NCBI GenBank assembly: GCA_964462685.1
Contig: CAYWYR010000001.1
Span: 147,974 to 211,973 of the forward strand
Source of the DNA: CAYWYR01 sp964462685
Lineage (GTDB): Bacteria > Bacteroidota > Ignavibacteria > Kapaibacteriales > UBA2268
Length of the DNA stretch: 64,000 nucleotides
Reading direction: 5' to 3'
Part shown: piece after piece, positions 45,305-54,900 of the stretch
Layout: every line of letters starts with the position of its first letter
Position numbering within the stretch: position 1 is the first letter of the stretch
Notes under the pieces: model-generated
What the model was told of the DNA's origin: nothing
The model's input: only the letters and a program-made list of their open reading frames with translations
The model's database searches: none
Position numbers and translations under genes: made by a program

Positions 45305-46198
45305 ATGGATACAATCACACAATATAATCTGGCTGATCACGAACAGGCGCAACATCCTGACGTAGAAAAGTCAAATTTTCTCTATAGCTTTTCTTTTCTT
45401 CCGAAAGATGAGAGAAACGCTATGCATACCCTGTACGCATTTTGCTCATACATTGATAATATTGTTGATTCCACCCCAACTACTGAAAACAACCTCCACA
45501 AAAAGCTTAAACGGCTTGACTGGTGGGAAAAAGAGATAGATAGAATTTATCGAGGTGTTGATAAAGCGCAATCATTGCAGCCGTTTTACTGGCTGATAGA
45601 GCGTTTTTATATACCAAAGCAGTATTTCAGTACTTTGATAGACGGGTGCCGCAGAGACCTTATCCAGAATAGATACCAGACTTTCGATGATCTCAGATCT
45701 TATTGCTATTCAGTAGCATCTGTTGTTGGGCTTATGAGTATCGAGATATTTGGCTATAGATACGAAGAAACAAAAAATTACGCGATCAATCTCGGCTATG
45801 CTTTACAGATAACCAATATCCTGAGAGATATCAAAGTAGATAAGGATAGGGGATTTATATATCTGCCAAAAGAGGATATGGAAAGGTTCGGCTATAGTGA
45901 GGAAGACCTTATGAACGAGGTTTACAACGCGAACTTTGTAGAACTGATGAGATTTGAGGTAGCAAGGGCTAGAGAGTATTATCATAAAGCCAGATCTTTC
46001 CTAAGATCGGATGAAAGACGAAGAATGCTACCGGCAGGTATAATGGATGATATTTACTATCGTCTATTAGAAAAAATAGAACTGAACGAATACAATGTGT
46101 TTGATACCAAGATAAAAGTAAGCAACACCCACAAAGTTATAATAGCTCTAAAGCATTGGCTTAATATACAGCTATTCGTTTCTACCATTCAAAAATAG
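45305..46198 (+). CDS. hpnD: Presqualene diphosphate synthase HpnD-like
   Basis: A 297-residue trans-isoprenyl diphosphate synthase. The pattern S-F-L-P-K-D-E-R-N-A-M-H-T-L-Y-A-F-C with D-N-I-V-D, then L-G-Y-A-L-Q-I-T-N-I-L-R-D-I-K-V-D-K-D-R-G-F-I-Y-L-P is typical of HpnD. The two Asp-rich motifs bind Mg2+ and the diphosphates. It joins two farnesyl diphosphates. Squalene would feed hopanoid or sterol-like lipids; no cyclase is in the window. Confidence 0.88.
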   Translation: MDTITQYNLADHEQAQHPDVEKSNFLYSFSFLPKDERNAMHTLYAFCSYIDNIVDSTPTTENNLHKKLKRLDWWEKEIDRIYRGVDKAQSLQPFYWLIERFYIPKQYFSTLIDGCRRDLIQNRYQTFDDLRSYCYSVASVVGLMSIEIFGYRYEETKNYAINLGYALQITNILRDIKVDKDRGFIYLPKEDMERFGYSEEDLMNEVYNANFVELMRFEVARAREYYHKARSFLRSDERRRMLPAGIMDDIYYRLLEKIELNEYNVFDTKIKVSNTHKVIIALKHWLNIQLFVSTIQK

Positions 46199-46285
46199 TT
46201 TGGCTCCTGCTTTCTTCTTGGAAATTCATATCTAAGGATTATCTTTTTAGTTTTGAATGAAAGGGAGTTTTTGCTAAGTAATTCT

Positions 46286-46293
46286 TATTTTTG
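46286..46293 (+). promoter_or_regulatory. Bacteroidota-type -7 element before nuoE
   Basis: TATTTTTG fits TAnnTTTG. The TTG-like sequence upstream is at the wrong distance. A start near 46300 would precede the ATG at 46333. Confidence 0.35.
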
Positions 46294-46332
46294 TTATCAG
46301 TATAATTGGATGATTACCTAATCACTAGGATT

Positions 46333-46824
46333 ATGACAGAAACAACTACTACACAACTTTCTTTTTCAGAAGAAGAACTTGCAAAAGTTCAAGAGTACAA
46401 AGACAAATACCCCGAAGCGCAAGCCGCTATCATGCCTGTTCTTTGGATGGCGCAAAAAAAATGGGGATGGCTATCACGAGAGGTGATGGAGTATGTAGGT
46501 GATGTGCTTGATCTGCCGTATTCCCACGTGTACGGTGTGGCGACTTTCTATACCATGTACTATAAAAAGCCAATGGGCAGGCATCATGTCCAGGTATGTA
46601 CAAATGTATCGTGTATGCTTCTCGGTGGGCACAAAATTTACGAAGAAGTAAAAAAAGATATCGGTATAGGCCATAATGAAGTTACGGCCGACGGAAAATT
46701 ATCTCTGGAAGAAGTAGAGTGTCTGGGTGCTTGCGGCGGCGCGCCAATGATTGCTATAAACGAGACTTTCTACGAAAACATAGATTTAGAGCAAGTCAGA
46801 AAAATCATATCCGATCTAAAATAA
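46333..46824 (+). CDS. nuoE: NuoE-like 2Fe-2S thioredoxin-fold subunit
   Basis: About 163 residues. NuoE is the 2Fe-2S subunit of the NADH-oxidising arm of complex I and of related hydrogenases. The four ligands are present: C-x4-C in C-T-N-V-S-C and C-x3-C in C-L-G-A-C-G-G-A-P. The N-terminal segment L-W-M-A-Q-K-K-W-G-W-L matches the family. ATG at 46333 gives the usual length; an ATG-initiated extension of nine codons (46306) is less likely. nuoF and nuoG do not follow: a terminator and a rhomboid-like gene do. Confidence 0.9.
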   Translation: MTETTTTQLSFSEEELAKVQEYKDKYPEAQAAIMPVLWMAQKKWGWLSREVMEYVGDVLDLPYSHVYGVATFYTMYYKKPMGRHHVQVCTNVSCMLLGGHKIYEEVKKDIGIGHNEVTADGKLSLEEVECLGACGGAPMIAINETFYENIDLEQVRKIISDLK

Positions 46825-46874
46825 GTTCGGATATTATTCAGCATTTCTCTTTTTCTACAACAATTTTTCTTTAG

Positions 46875-46903
46875 AACCCGTAATCTAACCTGTTACGGGT
46901 TTT
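46875..46903 (+). terminator. Terminator after nuoE
   Basis: AACCCGTAA pairs with TTACGGGTT with an 8-nt loop, followed by TTTGCTTTTT. Confidence 0.8.
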
Positions 46904-46951
46904 GCTTTTTGTAATGTTGTTACATTTACCTTTCTCATCTGTTAATATATA

Positions 46952-47866
46952 GTGAAGAGATTTTTTAAAGATACAGCGATCCTCGGTAAGATAGCATTTA
47001 CTATCCTGCTGCTGGCCACCATTGTTGATATATTTATGCAAGGTGGTTTTTTCCCGTTGCTGGCTTTGGATACTTCTCTTACCAGTAGGGGGGAAGAGCT
47101 TTGGCGCTTGATTACATATCCATTCGTTATGGATGATGTTGCTTCGCTTTTTCTGTTCATAGCTGTATTTATCTTTTGGCTGCCACAGCTTCGCGGTAAT
47201 ATACCCAAACAGATAGTAGCACCTTTGAGCTTGATCTTGGTTTTGATGCAGTCGGTTATGGTAACGCTTCTGTTTTGGGAAACCAAGTTTATCTACTCTG
47301 GCTTAGAAGGTATATCTCTTTTCTATCTTTTCTTAGCTGTTTTGATGGTACCAAAGTCAAGGGTATTCATTCTTGGAAAGTATATCGGCCGAAGTCTGAA
47401 CTTTGGAGTATTCGTGCTTTTAGGTTGGATAGGTTTTAATTTACTTACATTGGAAATGCAAGGCAATACAATTACCCAAGGCGGTGTGGCTCCGTTTATA
47501 GCACTTATATTCGGACTGGTGACCTCTCTATCGGTATATGGTAATATCAGGCTTGTAAATTCACTAGCCCAGAGAAGATTGAGCAATTCTGAAAACGCAC
47601 CCCGAACCACTTCTGCGATGATGAAGAAAGTTTATGCTCAGAATATCGCCAGCGAAAGTGTTCTACAGCAAAAAAGCCAGCCAGAGAAAGAAGAGGATGA
47701 AGAGGCCGAAAGCCTTGTTACTCAGATAAACGCCAGTTCAGCGTTTACAAGCAGCGATGAGGATGTACTGAATTCACTTTTAGACAAGATTAACATACAC
47801 GGCGAAAAAAGCCTTTCAGATGACGAGAGGCAATCCTTGCTTATCCTATCAAAAAAGATAGACTGA
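46952..47866 (+). CDS. Rhomboid-like membrane protein lacking catalytic motif
   Basis: A 304-residue protein with five to six membrane segments. L-W-R-L-I-T-Y-P-F is the rhomboid L1-region hallmark. The usual G-x-S-G with the nucleophile is not found where it should be (Y-S-G-L-E-G-I-S-L), nor is the catalytic His helix. The C-terminal L-L-D-K-I-N-I-H-G-E-K-S-L-S-D-D-E-R matches the short tail domain seen on rhomboids in Bacteroidota. It is probably a pseudoprotease. GTG is the likely start (M-K-R-F-F). Confidence 0.72.
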   Translation: MKRFFKDTAILGKIAFTILLLATIVDIFMQGGFFPLLALDTSLTSRGEELWRLITYPFVMDDVASLFLFIAVFIFWLPQLRGNIPKQIVAPLSLILVLMQSVMVTLLFWETKFIYSGLEGISLFYLFLAVLMVPKSRVFILGKYIGRSLNFGVFVLLGWIGFNLLTLEMQGNTITQGGVAPFIALIFGLVTSLSVYGNIRLVNSLAQRRLSNSENAPRTTSAMMKKVYAQNIASESVLQQKSQPEKEEDEEAESLVTQINASSAFTSSDEDVLNSLLDKINIHGEKSLSDDERQSLLILSKKID

Positions 47867-47885
47867 TTTAGAACCAATATTTAAA

Positions 47886-48392
47886 TCAATCATTGTTCTT
47901 CGGATAATCGAAGAAATTTATGTTACCGTTTACTTCCAATAAATCTGCCCATTTATCAGTATTAAAGTCAATTCTTACGATGCCGCAAGTTGGTAACTGT
48001 ACGCCTTGATTGCCCGAAAAATATGTCACCAGATCAGAAAAATGAGGGTTGTGACCAAAGAATATCACACTATTTATATTACTGTCCATAGCTGAAATGA
48101 TTTTCTTTACGGCCATACTGCCGTTCTCGTAAATGTCTCGAGTTTTTTCTACCTTTTCTAAACCCCAACCGTTCACTTCACAGAAAATATCACAAGTTGT
48201 GATAGCTCTTTTAGCAGTGGAAGACACTATGTGGTCTATGATATCCCCGTTGGCACGAAGTCTTTCAGCTAATCTTGTTGCCATTACAGGGGCATCTTTT
48301 AATCCTCGTCTGTTCAGTGGGCGGTCAAAGTCGGTCATATCCTTATCTGGCCAATCAGATTTTGCGTGTCTGTTTATATATATTGTCTTCAT
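47886..48392 (-). CDS. sixA: SixA-type histidine phosphatase
   Basis: A 168-residue histidine phosphatase family protein. The catalytic R-H-A-K-S-D-W near the N-terminus is followed by D-R-P-L-N-R-R-G, V-S-S-T-A-K-R-A and F-F-G-H-N-P-H-F-S-D, the SixA-type layout. SixA in E. coli removes phosphate from His in phosphorelays or PTS proteins. The 4-nt overlap with dnaG (ATGA) means translational coupling. Confidence 0.88.
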   Translation of the reverse strand: MKTIYINRHAKSDWPDKDMTDFDRPLNRRGLKDAPVMATRLAERLRANGDIIDHIVSSTAKRAITTCDIFCEVNGWGLEKVEKTRDIYENGSMAVKKIISAMDSNINSVIFFGHNPHFSDLVTYFSGNQGVQLPTCGIVRIDFNTDKWADLLEVNGNINFFDYPKNND

Positions 48393-50266
48393 TTCAATTC
48401 TTCTGATATCTCTGTGTGATACTGGTTTTTCAAGCGGTCTATCTCGCCGATTCTATCAAGCAACCTAATCGATTTTTCATTATCGGAGATTCCGTTTTTC
48501 AATAAACCGATTAACTCGGTTTTTTCTTTTTGTAGGGATTTGATTAAAAGCTGTTTGATAACAATGGCTGTATCTTTAACATGAGATACATATTCAGGTA
48601 TAGATACGCCCCGTTCTGTCCAGTTTGGTGATACTGAAAGTGTTGATATAGCTAGTTCCGCGGCTGCGTCTTTATATACCTGCTCACATTCATCAGATAG
48701 CAGAAGTGAGTCCAAAGGGTTGGAGTTTCCCGAACAATTAACGATATTATCGAAAAAGGTGGCTGCTTCATCGCAGGAGAATATCTCTGAATGTAGATTA
48801 GTTTCAGTTTGAAGCTTTTCTAGTAATTCATAGCTTTCCAGTGCAAGTGTGAGAATAAACTTATCAGAGCGAGAAAGACGAGAGATCAGTGATTCTTTGG
48901 TTTGAGGCTCATTGTAGCTAGCTACTCTAAGCAAATCATCTCGAGAATCACTCGAATAATTATCATTTTTAGATACAATATTGTCGTATCCAGCACCTAT
49001 AGCATCTCTGGCGATACCATAAAGGCTCGCTATTTCGTTCAGATAAACATCCCGGGTGATTGGGTCATTAACTGCATCTAAAAGCTCTGTGGACTGTTTA
49101 GCAGCTTTTATTTTAGAAGCCGGGCTATCCAAAAGCTCTCTTTGCTTATGGGTATTATGTAGGAAACGAACAGGAGTAAGCCCTTTCTGTAAATATAGAT
49201 CGAATGAGAATTTACCTTTTTTCCTGATAATCGAGTCGGGATCCTCCCCATCCTCCAATCCGATAATCTTTGTTTCTATATCATTTTTAATAAGCAGCGG
49301 CAGCGTTCTCATAGCCGCGTTTATTCCGGCTTTGTCATTATCGAATACCAGATATGCCTTATTACAGTATCTTTTTATTAGCTTTATCATCTCCTCGGTA
49401 AGGGAGGTACCGGAAGTTGATACTGTATTATCAAAGCCCGCTTCGTGAAGCGATATTACATCCATATAGCCTTCTGTGATTATAACCTCACCGATGGAAC
49501 GCATAGAGTTCTTTGCCAGATCAAGCCCGTAAAGAACTCTAGACTTATTATATATCTCAGTTTGCGGGCTGTTGAGATACTTTGCAGTGTTATCTTTTCC
49601 TGATAAATCCCTACCGCCGAAACCTATTACTTTGCCCAGATAATTCCTTATCGGGAATATCAGCCTTCCTCTGAATTTATCGAATAAGCCGCCTCTTTTG
49701 CTATCGGAAAAACCTCCAGTGGCTACCAGTACATCATCGCTGTAGCCAAGTGAGGACATGTATTTATATGCACTGTTCCAGTCGTCCGGCGCATATCCAA
49801 GCAGAAACGCATCCACTGATTTCCTGAGTAGCTGTCTCTGCCTGATATATTCCTGTGCTAACTTACCCTCGTTACTAAAAAGATACTTTTTGTAGTAATC
49901 CGCCAGATCATCCATGGCCTGCAATGCCATACCCCTGATATCGTCGGATTTACTGTCTTGCCTATCATCATAATCTTTCAGAGAGATATTATATCGTTCT
50001 GCAAGCAGTTTTACAGCTTCTATGAACGACATGCCGTGCATTTCCATCAGATAACTGTAAACATTGCCACCCTTCCCTGTTGAAAAACACTTGAATATCT
50101 GCTTTTGAGGGGATACTACAAACGAAGGTGTTTTCTCGTTCGTAAATGGTGAGAGAGCTTTCATATTGCTGCCAGCGGGTTTCAATAGAAGATCATCGCC
50201 GATTACATCCACGATGTTGGCTCTGTTTCTTATATCTTCTATGACGCTTTCTGGGATACGGGCCAT
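48389..50266 (-). CDS. dnaG: DNA primase DnaG with degenerate zinc site
   Basis: A 625-residue primase that lays down RNA primers for replication. The N-terminal zinc-ribbon fold is recognisable (S-P-F-T-N-E-K-T-P-S-F and K-C-F-S-T-G-K-G-G-N), but three of four ligands are changed: Ser39, Thr42 and Thr63 replace Cys, His and Cys, leaving Cys60. The RNA polymerase core and TOPRIM (about 260-345) keep E-G-Y-M-D-V, V-F-D-N-D-K-A-G. The C-terminal helicase-binding part is divergent. Divergent from the NlpC/P60 gene, 51 nt apart. Confidence 0.95.
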   Translation of the reverse strand: MARIPESVIEDIRNRANIVDVIGDDLLLKPAGSNMKALSPFTNEKTPSFVVSPQKQIFKCFSTGKGGNVYSYLMEMHGMSFIEAVKLLAERYNISLKDYDDRQDSKSDDIRGMALQAMDDLADYYKKYLFSNEGKLAQEYIRQRQLLRKSVDAFLLGYAPDDWNSAYKYMSSLGYSDDVLVATGGFSDSKRGGLFDKFRGRLIFPIRNYLGKVIGFGGRDLSGKDNTAKYLNSPQTEIYNKSRVLYGLDLAKNSMRSIGEVIITEGYMDVISLHEAGFDNTVSTSGTSLTEEMIKLIKRYCNKAYLVFDNDKAGINAAMRTLPLLIKNDIETKIIGLEDGEDPDSIIRKKGKFSFDLYLQKGLTPVRFLHNTHKQRELLDSPASKIKAAKQSTELLDAVNDPITRDVYLNEIASLYGIARDAIGAGYDNIVSKNDNYSSDSRDDLLRVASYNEPQTKESLISRLSRSDKFILTLALESYELLEKLQTETNLHSEIFSCDEAATFFDNIVNCSGNSNPLDSLLLSDECEQVYKDAAAELAISTLSVSPNWTERGVSIPEYVSHVKDTAIVIKQLLIKSLQKEKTELIGLLKNGISDNEKSIRLLDRIGEIDRLKNQYHTEISEELK

Positions 50267-50317
50267 TTTAGTGGGCAGCTTATTTTTCAGCAGTTAACAA
50301 ATATTTGACAAGACGAT

Positions 50318-51649
50318 ATGTACGAAAATACGATTAGATTAATATTAATAGCGATTATAGCTTTTTCTTCTTGCGGGATTAAGTCACATGAGATAGTGCA
50401 GGTTTATGATCCGGATGATCTGCAGATTGAAGGCAGGGAAGCAGAAAGAGAGATCATATCTCGTGATTATCAAGAAAAGCTTCGGGATTCCTACAAAGAT
50501 AAATACTATAGAGTGTGGGAAAGCAATGCTTACAATGGTACAGATACAAAAGCTTATTTAAGCGGGCTATATAAAAGATATTCTAGGGGTGGTAGATATT
50601 TTGCCCAGAACAAACGCCCATGGTCTGAAAAAGAGTCAGATAGATATATAAGTTCAGCGAACCTGGGCGATTTCCCCAGTATGAACAAAAGAGCCATTAC
50701 CCTGCACGCTACCAATGCCAGACTACTGCCAACCAGCAAACCAATGTTTTTGGATGAAGCACTGGCTGGTGAGGGTTACCCATTCGACTATTTACAGAAC
50801 TCTGCGATTTGGGCTTCGACACCATTGAAGATCGTACACCAATCCGAAGACCTTGCATGGTATTATTGCATATCCCCTTTTGTGGAAGGGTGGATAATGG
50901 CTAAAGACATAGCACTGGTGGATAACGGTTTTATCGATAGCTGGATGTCTAAAGATATCGGGATATTGCTTGAAGATGAATATCCGCTCACTAGCGGCAG
51001 CGGTTTTATCACGTCGGGATATATAGGTATGGTACTGCCTATCTCAAATTCCGATCCTCTTAAACATACTGTTATGGTTGCCAAACACGGCGAAAAACGC
51101 TATGCCGCAATAGAATATGCTATGGTTGGCATAGAAAAAATCGCGGATGAGAATTACCGACCTACCAAGAACAACTTCTTATCTCTAATCCAAAAACTCT
51201 ACGGAAGCCCCTACGGTTGGGGTGGCGCATACTTTACCAGGGACTGCTCGGCTCTGCTGAGGGATATTTACTCACCTTTCGGTATTTGGCTGCCCAGAAA
51301 CTCTGGATCGCAAATAGCCGCTGGAGAGAAAATTTTCGATATTGAAGGACTGAGCAACAGCGGCAAAATGAGAGAGCTTCGGGATTCCGCGCTGCCATGT
51401 CTATCGCTAATATATAAGCCTGGGCATATTGTCATGTATCTCGGAACACATAATAACCAGATGATGATATTCCATAGCGTGTGGGGCGTAAAAACAAAAA
51501 ACCTAACAGCACTCGGCAGATATATAATCGGCGGAACAACTATTACCGACTTAGAGCCGGGTAAATATCTCCCTTATGTAGAAGAAACCCTGCTGGATAG
51601 GTTTACAAAATTCAATACCCTGATACCTGAAGAAGGTTTGGCCCCATAG
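50318..51649 (+). CDS. NlpC/P60-type lipoprotein endopeptidase with SH3 domains
   Basis: A 443-residue protein with a lipoprotein signal (I-A-F-S-S-C). After a helical N-terminal part come SH3b-like regions (about 125-270). The NlpC/P60 cysteine peptidase (about 285-420) has the nucleophile in T-R-D-C-S-A-L (near 308), His in P-G-H-I-V-M-Y (near 369) and a third polar residue in F-H-S-V-W-G. The family cuts peptidoglycan stem peptides between D-Glu and the diamino acid. The layout resembles YkfC-like enzymes used in wall recycling. Confidence 0.85.
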   Translation: MYENTIRLILIAIIAFSSCGIKSHEIVQVYDPDDLQIEGREAEREIISRDYQEKLRDSYKDKYYRVWESNAYNGTDTKAYLSGLYKRYSRGGRYFAQNKRPWSEKESDRYISSANLGDFPSMNKRAITLHATNARLLPTSKPMFLDEALAGEGYPFDYLQNSAIWASTPLKIVHQSEDLAWYYCISPFVEGWIMAKDIALVDNGFIDSWMSKDIGILLEDEYPLTSGSGFITSGYIGMVLPISNSDPLKHTVMVAKHGEKRYAAIEYAMVGIEKIADENYRPTKNNFLSLIQKLYGSPYGWGGAYFTRDCSALLRDIYSPFGIWLPRNSGSQIAAGEKIFDIEGLSNSGKMRELRDSALPCLSLIYKPGHIVMYLGTHNNQMMIFHSVWGVKTKNLTALGRYIIGGTTITDLEPGKYLPYVEETLLDRFTKFNTLIPEEGLAP

Positions 51650-51935
51650 AAGCGCTCCGCCGCCCCGTTATACCCTGTACTCCCCTCTAATATGGAGAGT
51701 GTCTTTGGGTGAGGTGTCTAGAAAGAGAGCACATTTTCTGTGTAGTTGCGAGCCACTGACTCGGCTTAGTAAATACATACATCCCTAATACTTCTAAAGG
51801 CACAAATACTATGGGAAGGACCTGAAGAAAGCCTGTCATCACAAACGCATACCGCACCGAGTTATGCTTATTTACCTTAATTTTGCATTTAATTCGATCA
51901 ACAGATAATTACATTCAATTTTTTAGTGGAAAATA
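51650..51935. other. Intergenic region before mfd
   Basis: 286 nt. The first 130 nt are more GC-rich than neighbouring spacers and contain short imperfect inverted segments (ACTCCCCTCT...GGAGAGTGT at about 51690-51710) but no open frame. The last 60 nt hold the mfd promoter element. I see no RNA gene. Confidence 0.4.
51878..51885 (+). promoter_or_regulatory. Bacteroidota-type -7 element before mfd
   Basis: TAATTTTG fits TAnnTTTG; the upstream TTG is missing at the right distance. A start near 51892 would leave a leader of about 44 nt. Confidence 0.35.
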
Positions 51936-54900
51936 TTGGCTGAGTCAGCTTCACTTATCGATATACAAAAAAGCTTTAAGGGTTCGAGAACTAAAACCCT
52001 TGCCTATACTAAGCTAATAGAAGCGGGCGAGGTTCTGAAAAAGAGCAGGGATTTATCTGTAAAATTTCTTCCAGCGTCTTTGCCGTCTATATTTATTAGC
52101 CTTTTATCGGAGCAGATAAAATCTCCTCTCCTTATTTTCTGTGATGATGCCAAGTCCGCCAAATCACTTTATTCAGATCTAGCACAGCAATTTGATGAAA
52201 ACAAGCTGTCGCTTCTGGTAGAGCCCCAAAAAAGTGTAAAAAGCGTTCTGGACGACCACGAAGGATTACTAGGCTGGCTTGTGGAAGGGCTTAGCGTACT
52301 ATTGAAATATGATAACTCGATTGCTATCGCTACCCCAGATATTTTGAGTATCAAAGTGCCGACATCAGATAGCCTGGTCAAAAGTTATATCAGCATAAAG
52401 AAGGGCGAGACGCTTAACTTTCAAGACTTTACTACCAAACTCCAGCTTGAAGGGTTTGAAAAATCTGATTATGTAGAAAAGGAGGGGCAGATCGCCGTTC
52501 GTGGTGGTATATTGGATATATTCCCAACCGCTGCTCGCAATCCCCTTAGGATAGAGTTCTGGGGTAATGAGGTAGAATCTATTAGGGAGTTCGATATAAA
52601 TTCCCAACGGTCTGTTACAGAACATGATAAGATTGAATTCCTCGGCAAGCTCTTCCATGAAGATAATACCGAGCAGGAAACCGATATCTATGAATATCTA
52701 ACCGAAAATACAGTAATTGCGGAGCTTGAACCTGACAGGTTCCATGATATTCCTGAAAACTGGAAGAAGCCGGGCTTCACTTACCTGACTATAAATCCTT
52801 TAGCTCAGGCCTCTCTGAATATCACAGCATCTCCCCAGCGTACTTTCGATGCTGATATCGATGAGATGACAACGGAGCTTCAGAAACTTACGGCATTCGG
52901 CTACAAGGTGCATTTGTGTGCGGACGGTAGCATACACAGGGATCGCTTTAGGGAAATGGTAGAGGAATCACTCAAAACCAAAACCCAAGATTTAGAAGAT
53001 ACTGAACTCGCAAGCCCCGAAGACACTATAAAATTGCTAAAATGGCACCCCTACACATTATCTGAAGGGTTTGTATGTGAAGACGCTAAACTTGCTGTAT
53101 TCACCGAGCACCAGGTTTTCTCTCGGATGCGAATTACCGAAAGAAGCAAAAAAGCACAGAGCAAGAAAAAGGGTATCAGCTTAGCAGAGCTTCAAGTGCT
53201 TAATATCGGTGATTATGTAGTTCATGATGATAAAGGAGTAGCGAGGTTCAATGGTTTCAAGACTGTAAATCTCGGCGGATCAGATCAGGACTGTGTTCAA
53301 TTGGAGTTCCAAGGCGGCGATAGGCTGTTTGTCAATATGAACTATATCCACAAGATCCAGAAGTACTCCGCAGCTGAGGGCATACCGCCAAAAATGAGTA
53401 AACTCGGCAGCACAGAATGGGTAAGGAAAAAAGCTCGAACTAAAAAGAAGATCAAGGATATTGCCCGCGATCTTATCAAGCTGTATGCTAAAAGAAAAAT
53501 GCAGACTGGTTTCCAGTTCCCAGATGATAATAAATGGCAGAGAGAGTTCGAAGCATCGTTTGTATATGAGGATACAGAGGATCAGGCCAAAGCCACCGAT
53601 GAGATAAAAGTAGATATGCAATCCGAAACTCCAATGGATAGGCTGGTTTGCGGAGATGTAGGGTTCGGCAAGACCGAAGTAGCTATTCGGGCCGCATTCA
53701 AAGCTGTACAATCAGGCAAACAGGTTGCTGTGCTTGTACCGACTACGGTTCTTGCCCAGCAGCATTATATGTCTTTCAGGGATAGGCTGCACCGCTATCC
53801 CGTAAAGGTGGATGTTATATCCAGATTCAGATCAACTAAGGATCAGAAAGGTATTCTGGAGGATTTGGAGGGGGGTAAGACCGATATTATCATCGGTACT
53901 CATAGGTTGCTTTCAAAAGATATCAAATTCAGTGATCTAGGGCTGTTGATAGTCGATGAAGAGCAGCGCTTCGGTGTTGCAGCGAAGGAAAAGCTGCGCG
54001 AAATGCGTGTATCTATCGATACCCTAACTTTAACTGCCACTCCTATACCTCGTACCCTTAATTTCTCGCTTATGGGCGCTAGAGACCTTAGCGTAATCGA
54101 AACCCCTCCCAGAAACAGATTGCCTGTAGCAACAGAGATAGCCGAATGGGATGATGAGCTGGTAGTCGGTGCTATTGAAAAGGAACTGGATAGGAACGGG
54201 CAGGTTTTTTTCGTTTCCGATAGGGTAGAGGACTTAGAAAAAATTCAGATGGATCTGAAAATGATGCTCCCGAACGTAAAATTCGGAATAGCCCATGGCC
54301 AGATGACTGGCACCCAGCTGGAAAAAGCGATGCAGGGCTTTATCTCAGGGAAAGTTGATGTACTTGTAACAACTAAAATTGTTGAGTCTGGCCTTGATAT
54401 ACCAAATGCCAATACTATGATCATTAATAGGGCTAATAACTTTGGCCTTGCCGAGCTGTATCAGCTCCGCGGTAGGGTAGGTAGGTCTAATCACCAAGCC
54501 TATTGTTACCTGCTAATCGATCAGAAAAAGAAAATCACACCGCAGGCTATGAAGAGGCTACAGGCAATAGAAGAGTTTACTGATCTTGGTAGCGGCTTTC
54601 AATTAGCTCTCAGAGATATGGAGATTCGTGGTGCTGGTAATCTGCTGGGCGGCGAGCAATCAGGAATGATATATGATATCGGATTCGATTTATATCAAAA
54701 AGTACTTGATGAAGCTGTTCAGGAGCTTAAACATGAAGAATTCGGTGAACTCTTTGGCGGAAGCGGACGATCACTCGCAGAAGCTATCACCAACGAAGAA
54801 ATCGCTATCGAACTCGATAAGGACGCTCTTATCCCAGAAGATTATATAACCGATGATACCAATAGATTCAAAATTTATAAGAGACTTTATTCTGTTAAAG

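Noticed and set aside
44339..46198. The squalene synthase pair as phytoene synthases of a carotenoid pathway
   Set aside because: Two different adjacent synthases with HpnC- and HpnD-type motifs and no carotenoid genes fit squalene better.
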